This document shows positions 18,998 to 26,777 of a stretch of 42,550 nucleotides of DNA, in pieces. The DNA lies in assembly GCA_949281375.1 (NCBI GenBank), contig CASDLT010000015.1:1-42550 (forward strand), written 5' to 3'. The DNA comes from an uncultured Nitrosomonas sp. Its GTDB lineage: Bacteria > Pseudomonadota > Gammaproteobacteria > Burkholderiales > Nitrosomonadaceae. The notes beneath the pieces are model-generated. The model was not told where the DNA came from, made no database searches, and saw only the letters and a list, made by a program, of their open reading frames with translations. The position numbers were made by a program, and so were the translations under genes. Within the stretch, counting starts at the first letter, position 1; each line of letters opens with the position of its first letter.

Positions 18998-19498
18998 ATG
19001 AATCGTCATGATAAAAATCAAATCAATCAGGCTGAAGTAGCCAAAGCTACGGATAAACTGAGCCGTCTGGCGTGGTTGATGGATAGTTCTTTTGGTATTC
19101 CCGGCACCAACCTTCGAATTGGCTGGGACGGAATAATCGGTTTCATTCCTGGAATAGGCGATGCGATTGGTGCGCTCATCTCCAGCCATATTCTGACGCA
19201 AGCAGCGCACATGGGTGCCCCGAAATCCGTACTCTTGAAAATGGGCTTCAATATTGCAACTGACGCACTTCTCGGCATCATTCCAGTGGTAGGGGACGTC
19301 TCTGATTTCGTATGGAAAGCCAACCAGCGTAATGTGGAATTACTCAAAGATTATCTTGAACAGCCTGAACGTACAGTGACACATAGCCGCCTGTTCATTG
19401 GAACGCTCGGGGTATTGATTTTCGGCGTGCTGCTATTTTTTGGTATGATAGCTTTCTTGTTGATGCGCTGGCTTTGGCTCTCGGTTCAAGGCAATTAG
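18998..19498 (+). CDS. DUF4112 domain membrane protein
   Basis: The 166-residue product matches the DUF4112 pattern: LAWLMDSSFGIPGTNLRIGWDGIIGFIPGIGDAIGA near residues 27-63, then a mirrored segment GIIPVVGDVSDFVWKANQRN near 95-115. The paired G-x-IPG/VxGD motifs with small-residue helices suggest membrane-dipping segments. A separate hydrophobic C-terminal helix follows (about 132-158, GVLIFGVLLFFGMIAFLL). The function of the family is not known. AAGGA lies about ten bases upstream of the ATG at 18998. It follows the small exported protein gene closely, so the palindromes upstream of 18647 may control it too. Confidence 0.88.
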   Translation: MNRHDKNQINQAEVAKATDKLSRLAWLMDSSFGIPGTNLRIGWDGIIGFIPGIGDAIGALISSHILTQAAHMGAPKSVLLKMGFNIATDALLGIIPVVGDVSDFVWKANQRNVELLKDYLEQPERTVTHSRLFIGTLGVLIFGVLLFFGMIAFLLMRWLWLSVQGN

Positions 19499-19634
19499 CC
19501 TATTTCAGACGGTGATGAGTGACGGTTGGTCGACCAGGGTCGGGCGAAAGCTCGCCAGTTCTCACTTTCCTGTTCTGTATATCAATTGATTAAGTGATGT
19601 CTAATTTTTATTCTGCACCAAGGGGAGCGTTTTC

Positions 19635-20597
19635 ATGAATACCTGGGATAATGGAATTCGTGGTAAGCCAGGAGAAGGCATGTCTCACACCCTGAGCTTC
19701 GGCGGCGTGGGTAGTTTTTTTCGCGTTCCTTACCAGATTGAAATGGTCGACGTGGATGTGGCCGTGACTGGCGTGCCCTTCGATATTGCTACCACCAATC
19801 GGTCTGGCGCCCGCCTGGGGCCGCGAGCGATTCGTAATGCATCGCTGTCACTCGCATGGGAACGTCCCTGGCCCTGGCCTATTGACCCGATGGCCGCGCT
19901 GCGTATTATCGATTGCGGCGACTGCGAACCACCGGACGATGATTTGTTGAGCATTTCCCATATCGAGAAACATATTGCCGCCATTGTGAATTCTGGCGCG
20001 GCAGCGTTAATACTTGGTGGTGATCACTTTATTGCCTATCCGAGTCTGCGGGCGCATGCCAACACCTATGGCCCAATCAGCTTGATTCATTTTGACGCGC
20101 ATACCGATACCTGGCCTGCATCGGGTAATGGCATCAATCACGGCACGATGTTCTATCAGGCTGCAACAGAGAAGCTCATAACTCCAGCGTTATCTACGCA
20201 GATCGGCATCCGCACCACCAATGATGATACGCTCGGCTTTCATATTGTTTCTGCTGCCGATGCACATCAAACCTCTGGGCGCGAGATAGCCCGGCAGATC
20301 ATTGAGCGGGTAGGTCGCTCGCCGGTTTATATCACGTTTGATATCGATTGTTTGGATCCTGCTTTTGCGCCTGGAACCGGCACACCGGTGCCTGGCGGAT
20401 TGTCAACATTTCAGGCGCTGAACATTATTCGCGAACTCAAAGGCATCAATCTGGTAGGAATGGATATCGTCGAAGTGGCTCCGGCTTATGATCATGCTGA
20501 AATTACCGCTCTCGCAGCCGCCCAGATCGCAGCCGAGCTGTTATGTTTGTATGCGGTTAACCACGGTCAGCGCAACAGAAAAACGACTGATGAATAG
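19635..20597 (+). CDS. speB: Agmatinase (agmatine ureohydrolase)
   Basis: The 320-residue protein belongs to the arginase/agmatinase/formiminoglutamase family, which hydrolyses agmatine to putrescine and urea in the cytosol using two manganese ions. All six expected metal ligands are visible: His131 in GGDHF, Asp154, His156 and Asp158 in DAHTD, and Asp236 and Asp238 in DIDCLDP. The SGARLGPRAIR motif near 57-67 and PGTGTPVPGGLS near 246-257 are typical of agmatinase-type members. GGGGAG lies nine bases before the ATG. Its last eight bases overlap the start of the arginine decarboxylase gene, which makes its substrate. This supports agmatine rather than arginine or guanidinobutyrate as substrate. 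Confidence 0.93.
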   Translation: MNTWDNGIRGKPGEGMSHTLSFGGVGSFFRVPYQIEMVDVDVAVTGVPFDIATTNRSGARLGPRAIRNASLSLAWERPWPWPIDPMAALRIIDCGDCEPPDDDLLSISHIEKHIAAIVNSGAAALILGGDHFIAYPSLRAHANTYGPISLIHFDAHTDTWPASGNGINHGTMFYQAATEKLITPALSTQIGIRTTNDDTLGFHIVSAADAHQTSGREIARQIIERVGRSPVYITFDIDCLDPAFAPGTGTPVPGGLSTFQALNIIRELKGINLVGMDIVEVAPAYDHAEITALAAAQIAAELLCLYAVNHGQRNRKTTDE

Positions 20598-22542
20598 CAG
20601 GGACGCAACAGCGCCACTTGATTGGTCGGGCGCCGATTCACAGGTCTTGTACGCCATGGATAAATGGGCTGATGGTTTCTACTCTGTGAATCAGCGGGGA
20701 CATGTTTCGATTTGTCCAGTGGATGATCAAGAATTGCACATTGATATCATGGATGTGATTGATGCAGCTCGTTCAGAAGGCGCTTCGCTGCCGATGCTGA
20801 TTCGCTTTCAAGATGTGATCCGTTCCCGCGTGCGGCGCCTGAACCAGAGATTCAGGTTGGCGATTCAGGACAGCGGCTACATGGGTACTTACCGTAGTAT
20901 TTATCCCATCAAGGTCAATCAGTTGCATGAAGTCGTCGCAGAAATTCTGGAAGCTGGCCGGGAATTCAATGTGGGTTTGGAATGCGGCTCGAAAGCGGAA
21001 CTGCTGGCTGTGCTGCCGCTCATTTCCGATGAGATCCTGCTGCTATGTAATGGAGTCAAAGACCGAGCAATGCTGTCACTGATGCTGAATGCGCAGCAGA
21101 TCGGACAGCAAGTAATGCCCATCATTGAGAAATACTCAGAGTTCGAGCAATTGCTGAAGCTGGCAGATGCGCGTCAAATGAAACCTCGATTAGGCGTGCG
21201 GTTGAAGTTGAATACTCGCGGATCGGGGCGCTGGTTTGAATCAGGCGGAGCCAGCTCCAAGTTTGGACTGACTGTTCCGGAATTGGTAAAACTGATAAAA
21301 ACGCTTGAGAGCCGAGACATGGCAGGACAACTCGAGTTGTTGCATTTTCATCTCGGCAGTCAGATTGCCGATATTCAGGTGTTGCGCAGCGCGGTCAAAG
21401 AGATCATGCAGATTTATGCGGATCTGATGCTCCGAGGTCTGCAGATCAAGTATCTCGATGTCGGCGGTGGACTGGGAGTGAATTACGGTGGTGACTATGA
21501 CAGTCCGGAATCCTCGATTAATTACGGACTGCGCGAATATGCCAATGTCATTGTGTATACAGTCAAGGAAATTTGTGATGAAAGGCAGGTACCTATGCCG
21601 CACCTGCTGTCAGAAAGCGGTCGTGCGCTTACCGCGCATCATTCTATTCTGGTTGTTCCCGTGCTGGGGGTGCATAGGCCGGATAGTCCCCCGATGTCTG
21701 AGTTGCCGAATGATTCACCTGTCGTCGTGACACGCATGGCTTCAGTATATGATGACGCTCAGGCTGCAGAAAAGAGCGGTGTGCTGCTGGAATGCTATCA
21801 CGATGCCCAGGAGATCCGGGAAGAGACCGAGCAGATGGCACGCTTGGGTTATCTGTCAGTGGAACATATGGCGCAATCCGATAACTTGTACTGGAGCATT
21901 TGCCGCGAAGTACTCCGTAAACTCACGGCCTTCAATCAGACTCCGGTATCGGCTGAACAAATAGCGTTGGAAGAGCAGCTTACTGATATGTATCTGGGCG
22001 ATTTTTCTGTATTTCATTCGATTATCGATCACTGGGCTATCGGACAGATTTTTCCGGTCATGCCGCTTCATCGATTACAGGAGAAACCTGAACGGCGAGC
22101 ACAATTGGTCGATTTAACCTGCGATTCGGATGGCAAGGTGAGTCGCTATGTTCTCTCGTCCGGTAGCAGTGATCATATACTGCTGCATGATTTTCGACCC
22201 AATGAACCTTATTATTTGGGTATTTTTCTGGTCGGCGCTTATCAAGAGATATTAGGCGACGCTCATAATTTATTTGGCCGGGTGGATGAAGTACACGTGT
22301 ATTCGAGCACCGAGGAGGCTAATGGTTTCTGGATCGAAGAGCTGTTGAAAGGAATTAGCGTCAAGGAGATGCTGAACCAGGTACAGTACTTTCCGAATGA
22401 TCTCGAACGGAGAATGTCGGAGTTCATCCGGCGGCAGATTAACGCTGGCCGCATCAAACCGGTTGAAGGAACTAGAATTCTGAATAATTATACCCGCCGT
22501 TTAGGCGATACTACATACTGTGAAATTGTTTCCGCTGGATAA
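20590..22542 (+). CDS. speA: Biosynthetic arginine decarboxylase
   Basis: The 650-residue product matches the SpeA family of PLP enzymes that convert arginine to agmatine. The PLP-binding lysine is Lys108 in YPIKVNQ. Other family landmarks are GLECGSKAELLAVL, RLGVRLKL, LLHFHLGSQIADI, YLDVGGGLGVNYGG, LLSESGRALTAHHS and, near the C-terminus, FLVGAYQEILGDAHNLFG. The frame stays open upstream to 20488, but the ATG at 20590 is chosen because it gives the usual family length and start; it overlaps the agmatinase stop by eight bases, implying translational coupling. Together speB and speA form the arginine-agmatine-putrescine route. A strong bidirectional terminator follows directly after the stop. 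Confidence 0.95.
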   Translation: MNSRDATAPLDWSGADSQVLYAMDKWADGFYSVNQRGHVSICPVDDQELHIDIMDVIDAARSEGASLPMLIRFQDVIRSRVRRLNQRFRLAIQDSGYMGTYRSIYPIKVNQLHEVVAEILEAGREFNVGLECGSKAELLAVLPLISDEILLLCNGVKDRAMLSLMLNAQQIGQQVMPIIEKYSEFEQLLKLADARQMKPRLGVRLKLNTRGSGRWFESGGASSKFGLTVPELVKLIKTLESRDMAGQLELLHFHLGSQIADIQVLRSAVKEIMQIYADLMLRGLQIKYLDVGGGLGVNYGGDYDSPESSINYGLREYANVIVYTVKEICDERQVPMPHLLSESGRALTAHHSILVVPVLGVHRPDSPPMSELPNDSPVVVTRMASVYDDAQAAEKSGVLLECYHDAQEIREETEQMARLGYLSVEHMAQSDNLYWSICREVLRKLTAFNQTPVSAEQIALEEQLTDMYLGDFSVFHSIIDHWAIGQIFPVMPLHRLQEKPERRAQLVDLTCDSDGKVSRYVLSSGSSDHILLHDFRPNEPYYLGIFLVGAYQEILGDAHNLFGRVDEVHVYSSTEEANGFWIEELLKGISVKEMLNQVQYFPNDLERRMSEFIRRQINAGRIKPVEGTRILNNYTRRLGDTTYCEIVSAG

Positions 22543-22543
22543 A

Positions 22544-22579
22544 AAAGAAGGTCAATGCATTTCGGCATTGACCTTCTTT
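22544..22579. terminator. Bidirectional rho-independent terminator
   Basis: A perfect 15-bp stem (22544-22558 with 22565-22579) has a six-base loop. The outer arms are A-rich and T-rich, so it can stop transcription from speA (plus) and from the small gene at 22594-22836 (minus), which converge here. Confidence 0.9.
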
Positions 22580-22593
22580 AAGCCTACGAGAGT

Positions 22594-22836
22594 TTAGGCG
22601 TGAATCTTCTTCTGAGGAAGGCGTGTTCTGTTACCTGATAAGCTGCCGATTAACAAGTAGCCCAGGAAAAATAAAGCACCTAAGACAATATCAGCTTCTA
22701 ACCAGCTAACCTGAGTTTCCATGACTGAGAGCGACGGCAAATCTCCAAATACCATGAAGGCAATCAAAGGCAAAATGCCAAACAAGACTAATGTTATTTT
22801 TGTCGCTTTAAAAATCATCTCTTTAGTGAGTTTCAT
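22594..22836 (-). CDS. Small two-helix membrane protein of unknown function
   Basis: The family is not recognised. The 80-residue product begins MKLTKEMIFKATKITLV and has two hydrophobic segments (about 11-29, LVLFGILPLIAFMVFG, and 45-62, DIVLGALFFLGYLLIG) joined by an acidic loop, with a basic tail. The ATG at 22836 is chosen over an upstream in-frame start because AAGGAGA lies five bases before it. It ends just before the bidirectional terminator shared with speA. The 285 bases upstream of it hold no other gene that I can see. Confidence 0.8.
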   Translation of the reverse strand: MKLTKEMIFKATKITLVLFGILPLIAFMVFGDLPSLSVMETQVSWLEADIVLGALFFLGYLLIGSLSGNRTRLPQKKIHA

Positions 22837-23121
22837 ATGAATCTCCTTGAAGTATCGAACCATCTGTAAATAAGATATCATACTTCACAGAAAGTTCACA
22901 ATATTTTTATAAAAATTTCACATTGGGTGTGTTCTTAATCATTCCTATTCATGAAAAGTCTTTATGAATCTACGAATGGTGCGGGATCATCCAACGGTTT
23001 GTTGTAGCAACCAGAAGCATTCAATTTGGTCATTTTTATTTTTAATTCTTTGCTTTGAGTGATTGTTCGTGCTGAAGATCTTTCACGCCAACATCATGAT
23101 TACAGACAGGAATGCGCTGAA

Positions 23122-23616
23122 TTAATTAGTCGAGTATGAATCATTTTCAGTGAGCGCTCTGTAAACACTTGCAGCCGACACACCAAATACTATATGGGAA
23201 GTAACCGTGATCCAATCGCGAGTTTCGACAAACCAGGGAAAAATTAGAACAAAACCGTACATGTTGATAACAAATACTCCCAAACCAAACAGACCACCCA
23301 GCATCAGCGAATCCTTTCCATTGAGACACCGGATCAGGTAAGAAATCCCTATCGCATAAATGATGGAAAGGCCTACGTGGATGCTTGTGGCAATGAACAC
23401 ATGCTGCAGACTTAGAGTATCTGATGCTTGTAAGCTCTCCTTACCCAGCAGTATTGCCGCAGTATAGCGAACGTCTCGGTAAAAGATCCCAGGCAGAACA
23501 TCCAAGAATGACCACCAAAGCGCTATCTGTACAATGGTGGCAAGAATCCCCGCTGCGACCCCTGCATACAGCGCAGCAACCCAGCACCGGGGTGAGTTGT
23601 TGACATGGCAAATCAC
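23122..23616 (-). CDS. Four-helix membrane protein of unknown function
   Basis: The 164-residue product has four hydrophobic segments: about 13-37 (VAALYAGVAAGILATIVQIALWW), 71-92 (HVFIATSIHVGLSIIYAIGISYLI), 103-125 (LMLGGLFGLGVFVINMYGFVLI) and 135-150 (ITVTSHIVFGVSAASVY). I recall similar uncharacterised membrane proteins in proteobacteria but cannot name a domain. It starts with GTG at 23616, only seven bases after the stop codon of the ferritin-like gene, so the two are almost certainly one operon and the protein may assist that product. The weak GAGAG upstream fits translational coupling. Confidence 0.75.
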   Translation of the reverse strand: MICHVNNSPRCWVAALYAGVAAGILATIVQIALWWSFLDVLPGIFYRDVRYTAAILLGKESLQASDTLSLQHVFIATSIHVGLSIIYAIGISYLIRCLNGKDSLMLGGLFGLGVFVINMYGFVLIFPWFVETRDWITVTSHIVFGVSAASVYRALTENDSYSTN

Positions 23617-23623
23617 CAGACTC

Positions 23624-24094
23624 TCAAGCTTTTTCCGTTTCTTTGAATGTTTCTATTGCACCTGGACGACGCAGCATTTTGTCAACATTGCCCTGATGCA
23701 TTTCTTCGGCTGCAATCATACGACGGGCATATTCTTCGAGCATCACGAATTTATCATTCACGAGTTCCAGCAATTCTTTGTAGACGGCCAAGGCCTCACG
23801 TTCATGATCCAATGATTCACGCAGTATGTCTCCAATGTCATGCTGATGGGTTTCCAGTAAAGAGCCAATTGCCAGTGAGGGATGTGCGCCTAAATAAGTG
23901 ATCATTTCGCCTGCTTCACGTGCATGAAGCAAAGATTCGTCAGCTTGTTCCTGTAACCATGCAACGATAGGAATTCGATTGTAGCCATAGATCATTAAAG
24001 CATAATGGGTATAGCGCACTACTCCAGCAAGTTCAAGTTCAAGGATCTTGCTCAGGCAATTCAGTACAGCAGTCTTATCATAGTGTTCATTCAT
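23624..24094 (-). CDS. Bacterioferritin-like diiron protein without heme ligand
   Basis: The 156-residue protein has the four-helix ferritin-like pattern and length of bacterioferritins. Candidate iron ligands are Glu21 (LELAGVVRY), Glu53 and His57 (ESLLHA), Glu98 (DHEREAL), and Glu130 and His133 (EEMH). The methionine that ligates heme in bacterioferritin, three residues from the first His, is replaced by Leu or Ser here, so heme binding is not expected. The Glu-to-His gap in helix B is one residue longer than in classic bacterioferritin. It may store iron or act as a Dps-like or rubrerythrin-like protector. AGGAGA lies six bases before the ATG. It heads an operon with the four-helix membrane protein, and an operator-like site lies 217 bases upstream. 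Confidence 0.8.
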   Translation of the reverse strand: MNEHYDKTAVLNCLSKILELELAGVVRYTHYALMIYGYNRIPIVAWLQEQADESLLHAREAGEMITYLGAHPSLAIGSLLETHQHDIGDILRESLDHEREALAVYKELLELVNDKFVMLEEYARRMIAAEEMHQGNVDKMLRRPGAIETFKETEKA

Positions 24095-24501
24095 TGCTTT
24101 CTCCTGTAGAGTTCCATTTAAACCAAAAACTATCGTGCACCAATCGTAAGCTGTTTATAACATTCTATATAAGTTCATTGATGCAACAGCAGGTTCATTG
24201 CAACCCTGATATGTCATCGTCACAGTCACCAATGTTGAAAAAATAATTGACCATACTGAATCAATTTTTTTCCTAATATAAATAACATATTGATTCTTTT
24301 TTGTTACTTTGGTCTGTACGCTACAGTACCGTTCAGACATTTCTGAACCAGGGAATGCAATTAGACTTATATGGTTTAGGCACTTCAAACAGTGCTGTCA
24401 TGAGATGATCTGCATAGCCAATTGATTTACGAGAATCTCTGTTCTCAAATATCAAAATCGACTAATGCTATCGGAATCGACGGATTCGGAGGGAGAGACT
24501 T
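24095..24501. other. AT-rich regulatory region
   Basis: This stretch of about 400 bases separates the minus-strand ferritin-like operon from the plus-strand 34-codon frame. It is strongly AT-rich between 24230 and 24310 and contains operator-like site C. No other open frame with a credible ribosome-binding site was seen. Confidence 0.5.
24312..24338. promoter_or_regulatory. Operator-like inverted repeat, site C (spaced form)
   Basis: Half-sites GTCTGTACGCTA (24312-24323) and, on the minus strand, GTCTGAACGGTA (from 24338) face each other with three bases between. In sites A and B the halves overlap by two, so the spacing here is five bases longer, about half a helical turn. It lies 217 bases upstream of the ferritin-like gene. 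Confidence 0.45.
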
Positions 24502-24606
24502 ATGCTGAAGCAATCAACGCAACGTTTCATTCATTCGGTGGAATCTGACGCAGCGTTAAGAGTGGTAAGTTTGCTGGGCAATCTGATTGCCCAATCGGAT
24601 CAATAG
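24502..24606 (+). CDS. Possible 34-residue small protein
   Basis: A short open frame starts with ATG at 24502 after an unusually good GGAGGGAG eight bases upstream and ends with TAG at 24604-24606, one base before the end of the convergent GGDEF gene. The product has a basic N-terminus and an amphipathic stretch (LRVVSLLGNLIAQ). A hairpin with an 8-bp stem (TGGGCAAT and ATTGCCCA, 24575-24593) sits in its last codons. No family is recognised. It could be a real small protein or a chance match. Confidence 0.35.
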   Translation: MLKQSTQRFIHSVESDAALRVVSLLGNLIAQSDQ

Positions 24607-24607
24607 C

Positions 24608-25837
24608 TCATTCAGAAGTTTTGTTGTCGATCATGTCCGCCAATTCCACCCGGTTTCTGCCTCTGTGCTTGGCCTGATACAAGGCTTCGTCAGCTTTTTG
24701 CAGCAGCAGATGTTCATCCAATGTCTCTTCTCCGGTGCTGACGGCCACGCCCAGGCTGATCGTGGCAGGCACAAGGCGTCTGCTGGCGCTGATTTCTTTG
24801 CATGCGATGGCTTCGCGGAACCGTTCGGCGGCTTTAAGTGCACCTTCCTGATCATACGGACTAACGATGATCAGGAATTCTTCCCCGCCATACCGTCCGA
24901 TATATTCATGGGAACGCGCCGATTTTTTGAGTCGGTCGGCGATTTCGCATAGCACGGCGTCGCCGGTGAGGTGACCGCAGGTGTCGTTGATCGACTTGAA
25001 ATGATCTATATCGATCATGATGAGCGCCACGGTCAATCCACCGCGTTTGGCCCGCAGAATCTGCTTGTGCAAAATGTCGAAAATGGCTGGTCGATTGTAG
25101 AGACCGGTAAGAGCATCATGCGAAACGCGTTGTTCCAGGGATTTGTTCTGCGCGATCAATTGTTTATTGAGCTTGACTCCTTTGTACAATTGCGTTTTCT
25201 CGATGATCAGCGCCAGATGACTGGCAATTTGCAACGATAAATCTTTGTGCAGCTTCTTATAAATATTTTTCTTTCGGCATGAAAACAAGATGAATCCAAT
25301 CGGTTTCCCGGTTGCGATCAATGGGCAGATGAGGCAGGAATGTATCCCTTCCTTGAAAGCCGATTGCACAAGATTGGATTGAGAATGCTGATCCAGATAC
25401 TGACTGAGGTCATCGACGATGAGCATGTCGTGTGTTTCGAGAAGTTTTTGTGCATGACTGTCGGCAACAGGGATCGAAAAGCCGGTATTCAGTTCGAGAA
25501 TATGGTAATTGGCACGCACCCAATGCAATTTCAGTTTGCTTTTGTCAGCCTCAAGTAGCACCAGGCTGATCCGGTCATAGGGTAAATGATCTTGAAAAGA
25601 TTCATAAATATGATTCAGCACATCGATCAGGCGAAGATTGAAATTGGATTCTACCAATATCTTGTAAAGAGATTGGGTTTTATCGGATTGTTTTTGCAGA
25701 TGAGAAGACAGCTTCTTCATGGCCTGGCCGAGCCGGCCAATTTCGTCATTGCCACAGGGAATGGTTACAGTGAAATCGCCGCTGGCCATTGCTTCAGCAG
25801 CTTTTTGCAACGCCAGGATTCGATCATTTTTCTTCAT
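24608..25837 (-). CDS. HAMP-GAF-GGDEF diguanylate cyclase, probably cytosolic
   Basis: The 409-residue protein has a HAMP-like N-terminus (about 5-55, ALQKAAEAMASGDFTVTIP), a GAF-type sensor region (about 65-215), a short coiled linker and a C-terminal GGDEF domain. Key residues of an active cyclase are present: DALTGLYNR, DIDHFKSIND and the signature GGEEF near 316-320. The inhibitory site five residues upstream reads RSHE rather than RxxD, so product inhibition may be weak. There is no transmembrane segment before the HAMP-like part, which is unusual, and no phosphodiesterase (EAL) domain. It would make cyclic di-GMP in response to an unknown GAF ligand. The ATG at 25837 has only GGAAA upstream. 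Confidence 0.92.
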   Translation of the reverse strand: MKKNDRILALQKAAEAMASGDFTVTIPCGNDEIGRLGQAMKKLSSHLQKQSDKTQSLYKILVESNFNLRLIDVLNHIYESFQDHLPYDRISLVLLEADKSKLKLHWVRANYHILELNTGFSIPVADSHAQKLLETHDMLIVDDLSQYLDQHSQSNLVQSAFKEGIHSCLICPLIATGKPIGFILFSCRKKNIYKKLHKDLSLQIASHLALIIEKTQLYKGVKLNKQLIAQNKSLEQRVSHDALTGLYNRPAIFDILHKQILRAKRGGLTVALIMIDIDHFKSINDTCGHLTGDAVLCEIADRLKKSARSHEYIGRYGGEEFLIIVSPYDQEGALKAAERFREAIACKEISASRRLVPATISLGVAVSTGEETLDEHLLLQKADEALYQAKHRGRNRVELADMIDNKTSE

Positions 25838-26113
25838 TGTTTATTTCCGATCGAAATATCAATATCGATATATGAAGTGTATACCCTATAAGCCTTATGG
25901 GCTAGGCAACTGGTCGATAGTCTGACCGATTTGCGGGTAATCCTTTCGAAATCTCCAGTAGCGATACCTCAGCGTCACGCAATGGCAATCGACAATTTCG
26001 TACGAATGCGGAATATTTTGTATGAGGTCACAACAACATCATGATCATTAGATAATGTCAGTGCTAAAATCGGTGCTTTGATGGTTGCAGACATAGAGGG
26101 AGACAGCAGTACG

Positions 26114-26518
26114 ATGATCGGGATTTTGGTTCTTACTCATGAAGATCTGGGAGAGCATATGATACGGTGCGCAAGCCATGTGGTGGGTACGAATCCTCCG
26201 CAACTGGGATACCTGAGCATGTTTATCCATGACGCGCCCGATACGATACTCGCAAAAGGCCGGGCGTTAATCGAACAACTCGATAGCGGCGATGGTGTGC
26301 TGATCCTCAGCGATATGCTGGGTGCTACGCCTTGTAATGTCGCCAGCCGACTGGTGCAACCCGGCAAAGTGGAATGTATCGCCGGTGTGAATCTGCCTAT
26401 GCTGGTGCGGGTGCTAACCTATCGTCAAGAATCGCTGCCGGTTGTGGTCGAGAAGGGGCTCAGCGGTGGTCAACGGGGCGTGATACAGATTCAGGCGGAA
26501 CCTAGCCATGCAAACTAA
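26114..26518 (+). CDS. PTS mannose-type EIIA protein
   Basis: The 134-residue protein is an EIIA of the mannose/fructose PTS family. His9 in ILVLTHEDLG is the expected phosphorylation site, and LSDMLGATPCNVASRL is the typical core motif. The start at 26114 is preferred over the open frame upstream (from 26078) because it starts directly at the domain and has GAGGGAG about ten to fifteen bases upstream. It overlaps the HPr gene by 11 bases. With HPr and EI it forms a phosphate relay, but no IIB, IIC or IID is present, so it is likely a regulatory rather than sugar-transport EIIA. Confidence 0.93.
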   Translation: MIGILVLTHEDLGEHMIRCASHVVGTNPPQLGYLSMFIHDAPDTILAKGRALIEQLDSGDGVLILSDMLGATPCNVASRLVQPGKVECIAGVNLPMLVRVLTYRQESLPVVVEKGLSGGQRGVIQIQAEPSHAN

Positions 26519-26777
26519 AGAAGTCGAAATCCTCAATAAACTGGGCTTGCATGCGCGCGCATCGGCCAAATTGACCAAACTCGCCAGCCAATTCAAGTGT
26601 GAAGTCTGGGCGACAAAGAATAATCGCCGCGTCAATGCCAAGAGCATCATGGGTGTCATGACGCTGGCTGCCAGCAAGGGTTCGCGCATCCAACTTGAGA
26701 CGACTGGTGATGATGAGGTCGAGGCGATGGCGGCGCTGGTGACATTGGTTGAAGATTTTTTTGGTGAAGGCGAATGA
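26508..26777 (+). CDS. ptsH: Phosphocarrier protein HPr
   Basis: The 89-residue protein is a complete HPr. The active His15 lies in GLHARASA, and Ser46 lies in NAKSIMGVMTL, where HPr kinase acts in bacteria that have it. It receives phosphate from EI and passes it to EIIA. The frame begins with ATG at 26508, overlapping the end of the EIIA gene, and its stop overlaps the EI start by four bases. The tight coupling suggests one transcript and matched expression of the three proteins. No HPr kinase gene is in the window. Confidence 0.96.
   Translation: MQTKEVEILNKLGLHARASAKLTKLASQFKCEVWATKNNRRVNAKSIMGVMTLAASKGSRIQLETTGDDEVEAMAALVTLVEDFFGEGE

Noticed and set aside
19541..19557. Hairpin GGCGA/TCGCC after the DUF4112 gene
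   Set aside because: The stem is five bases with no T tract, so it is not convincing as a terminator.
24155..24388. A 77-codon minus-strand frame upstream of the ferritin-like gene
   Set aside because: It has no ribosome-binding site or recognisable motif and covers operator site C and an AT-rich promoter-like stretch.
25920..25941. A possible sixth operator site upstream of the GGDEF gene (half-site GTCTGACCGAT)
   Set aside because: Only the left half resembles the motif; the right half does not match, so it is not better than chance.
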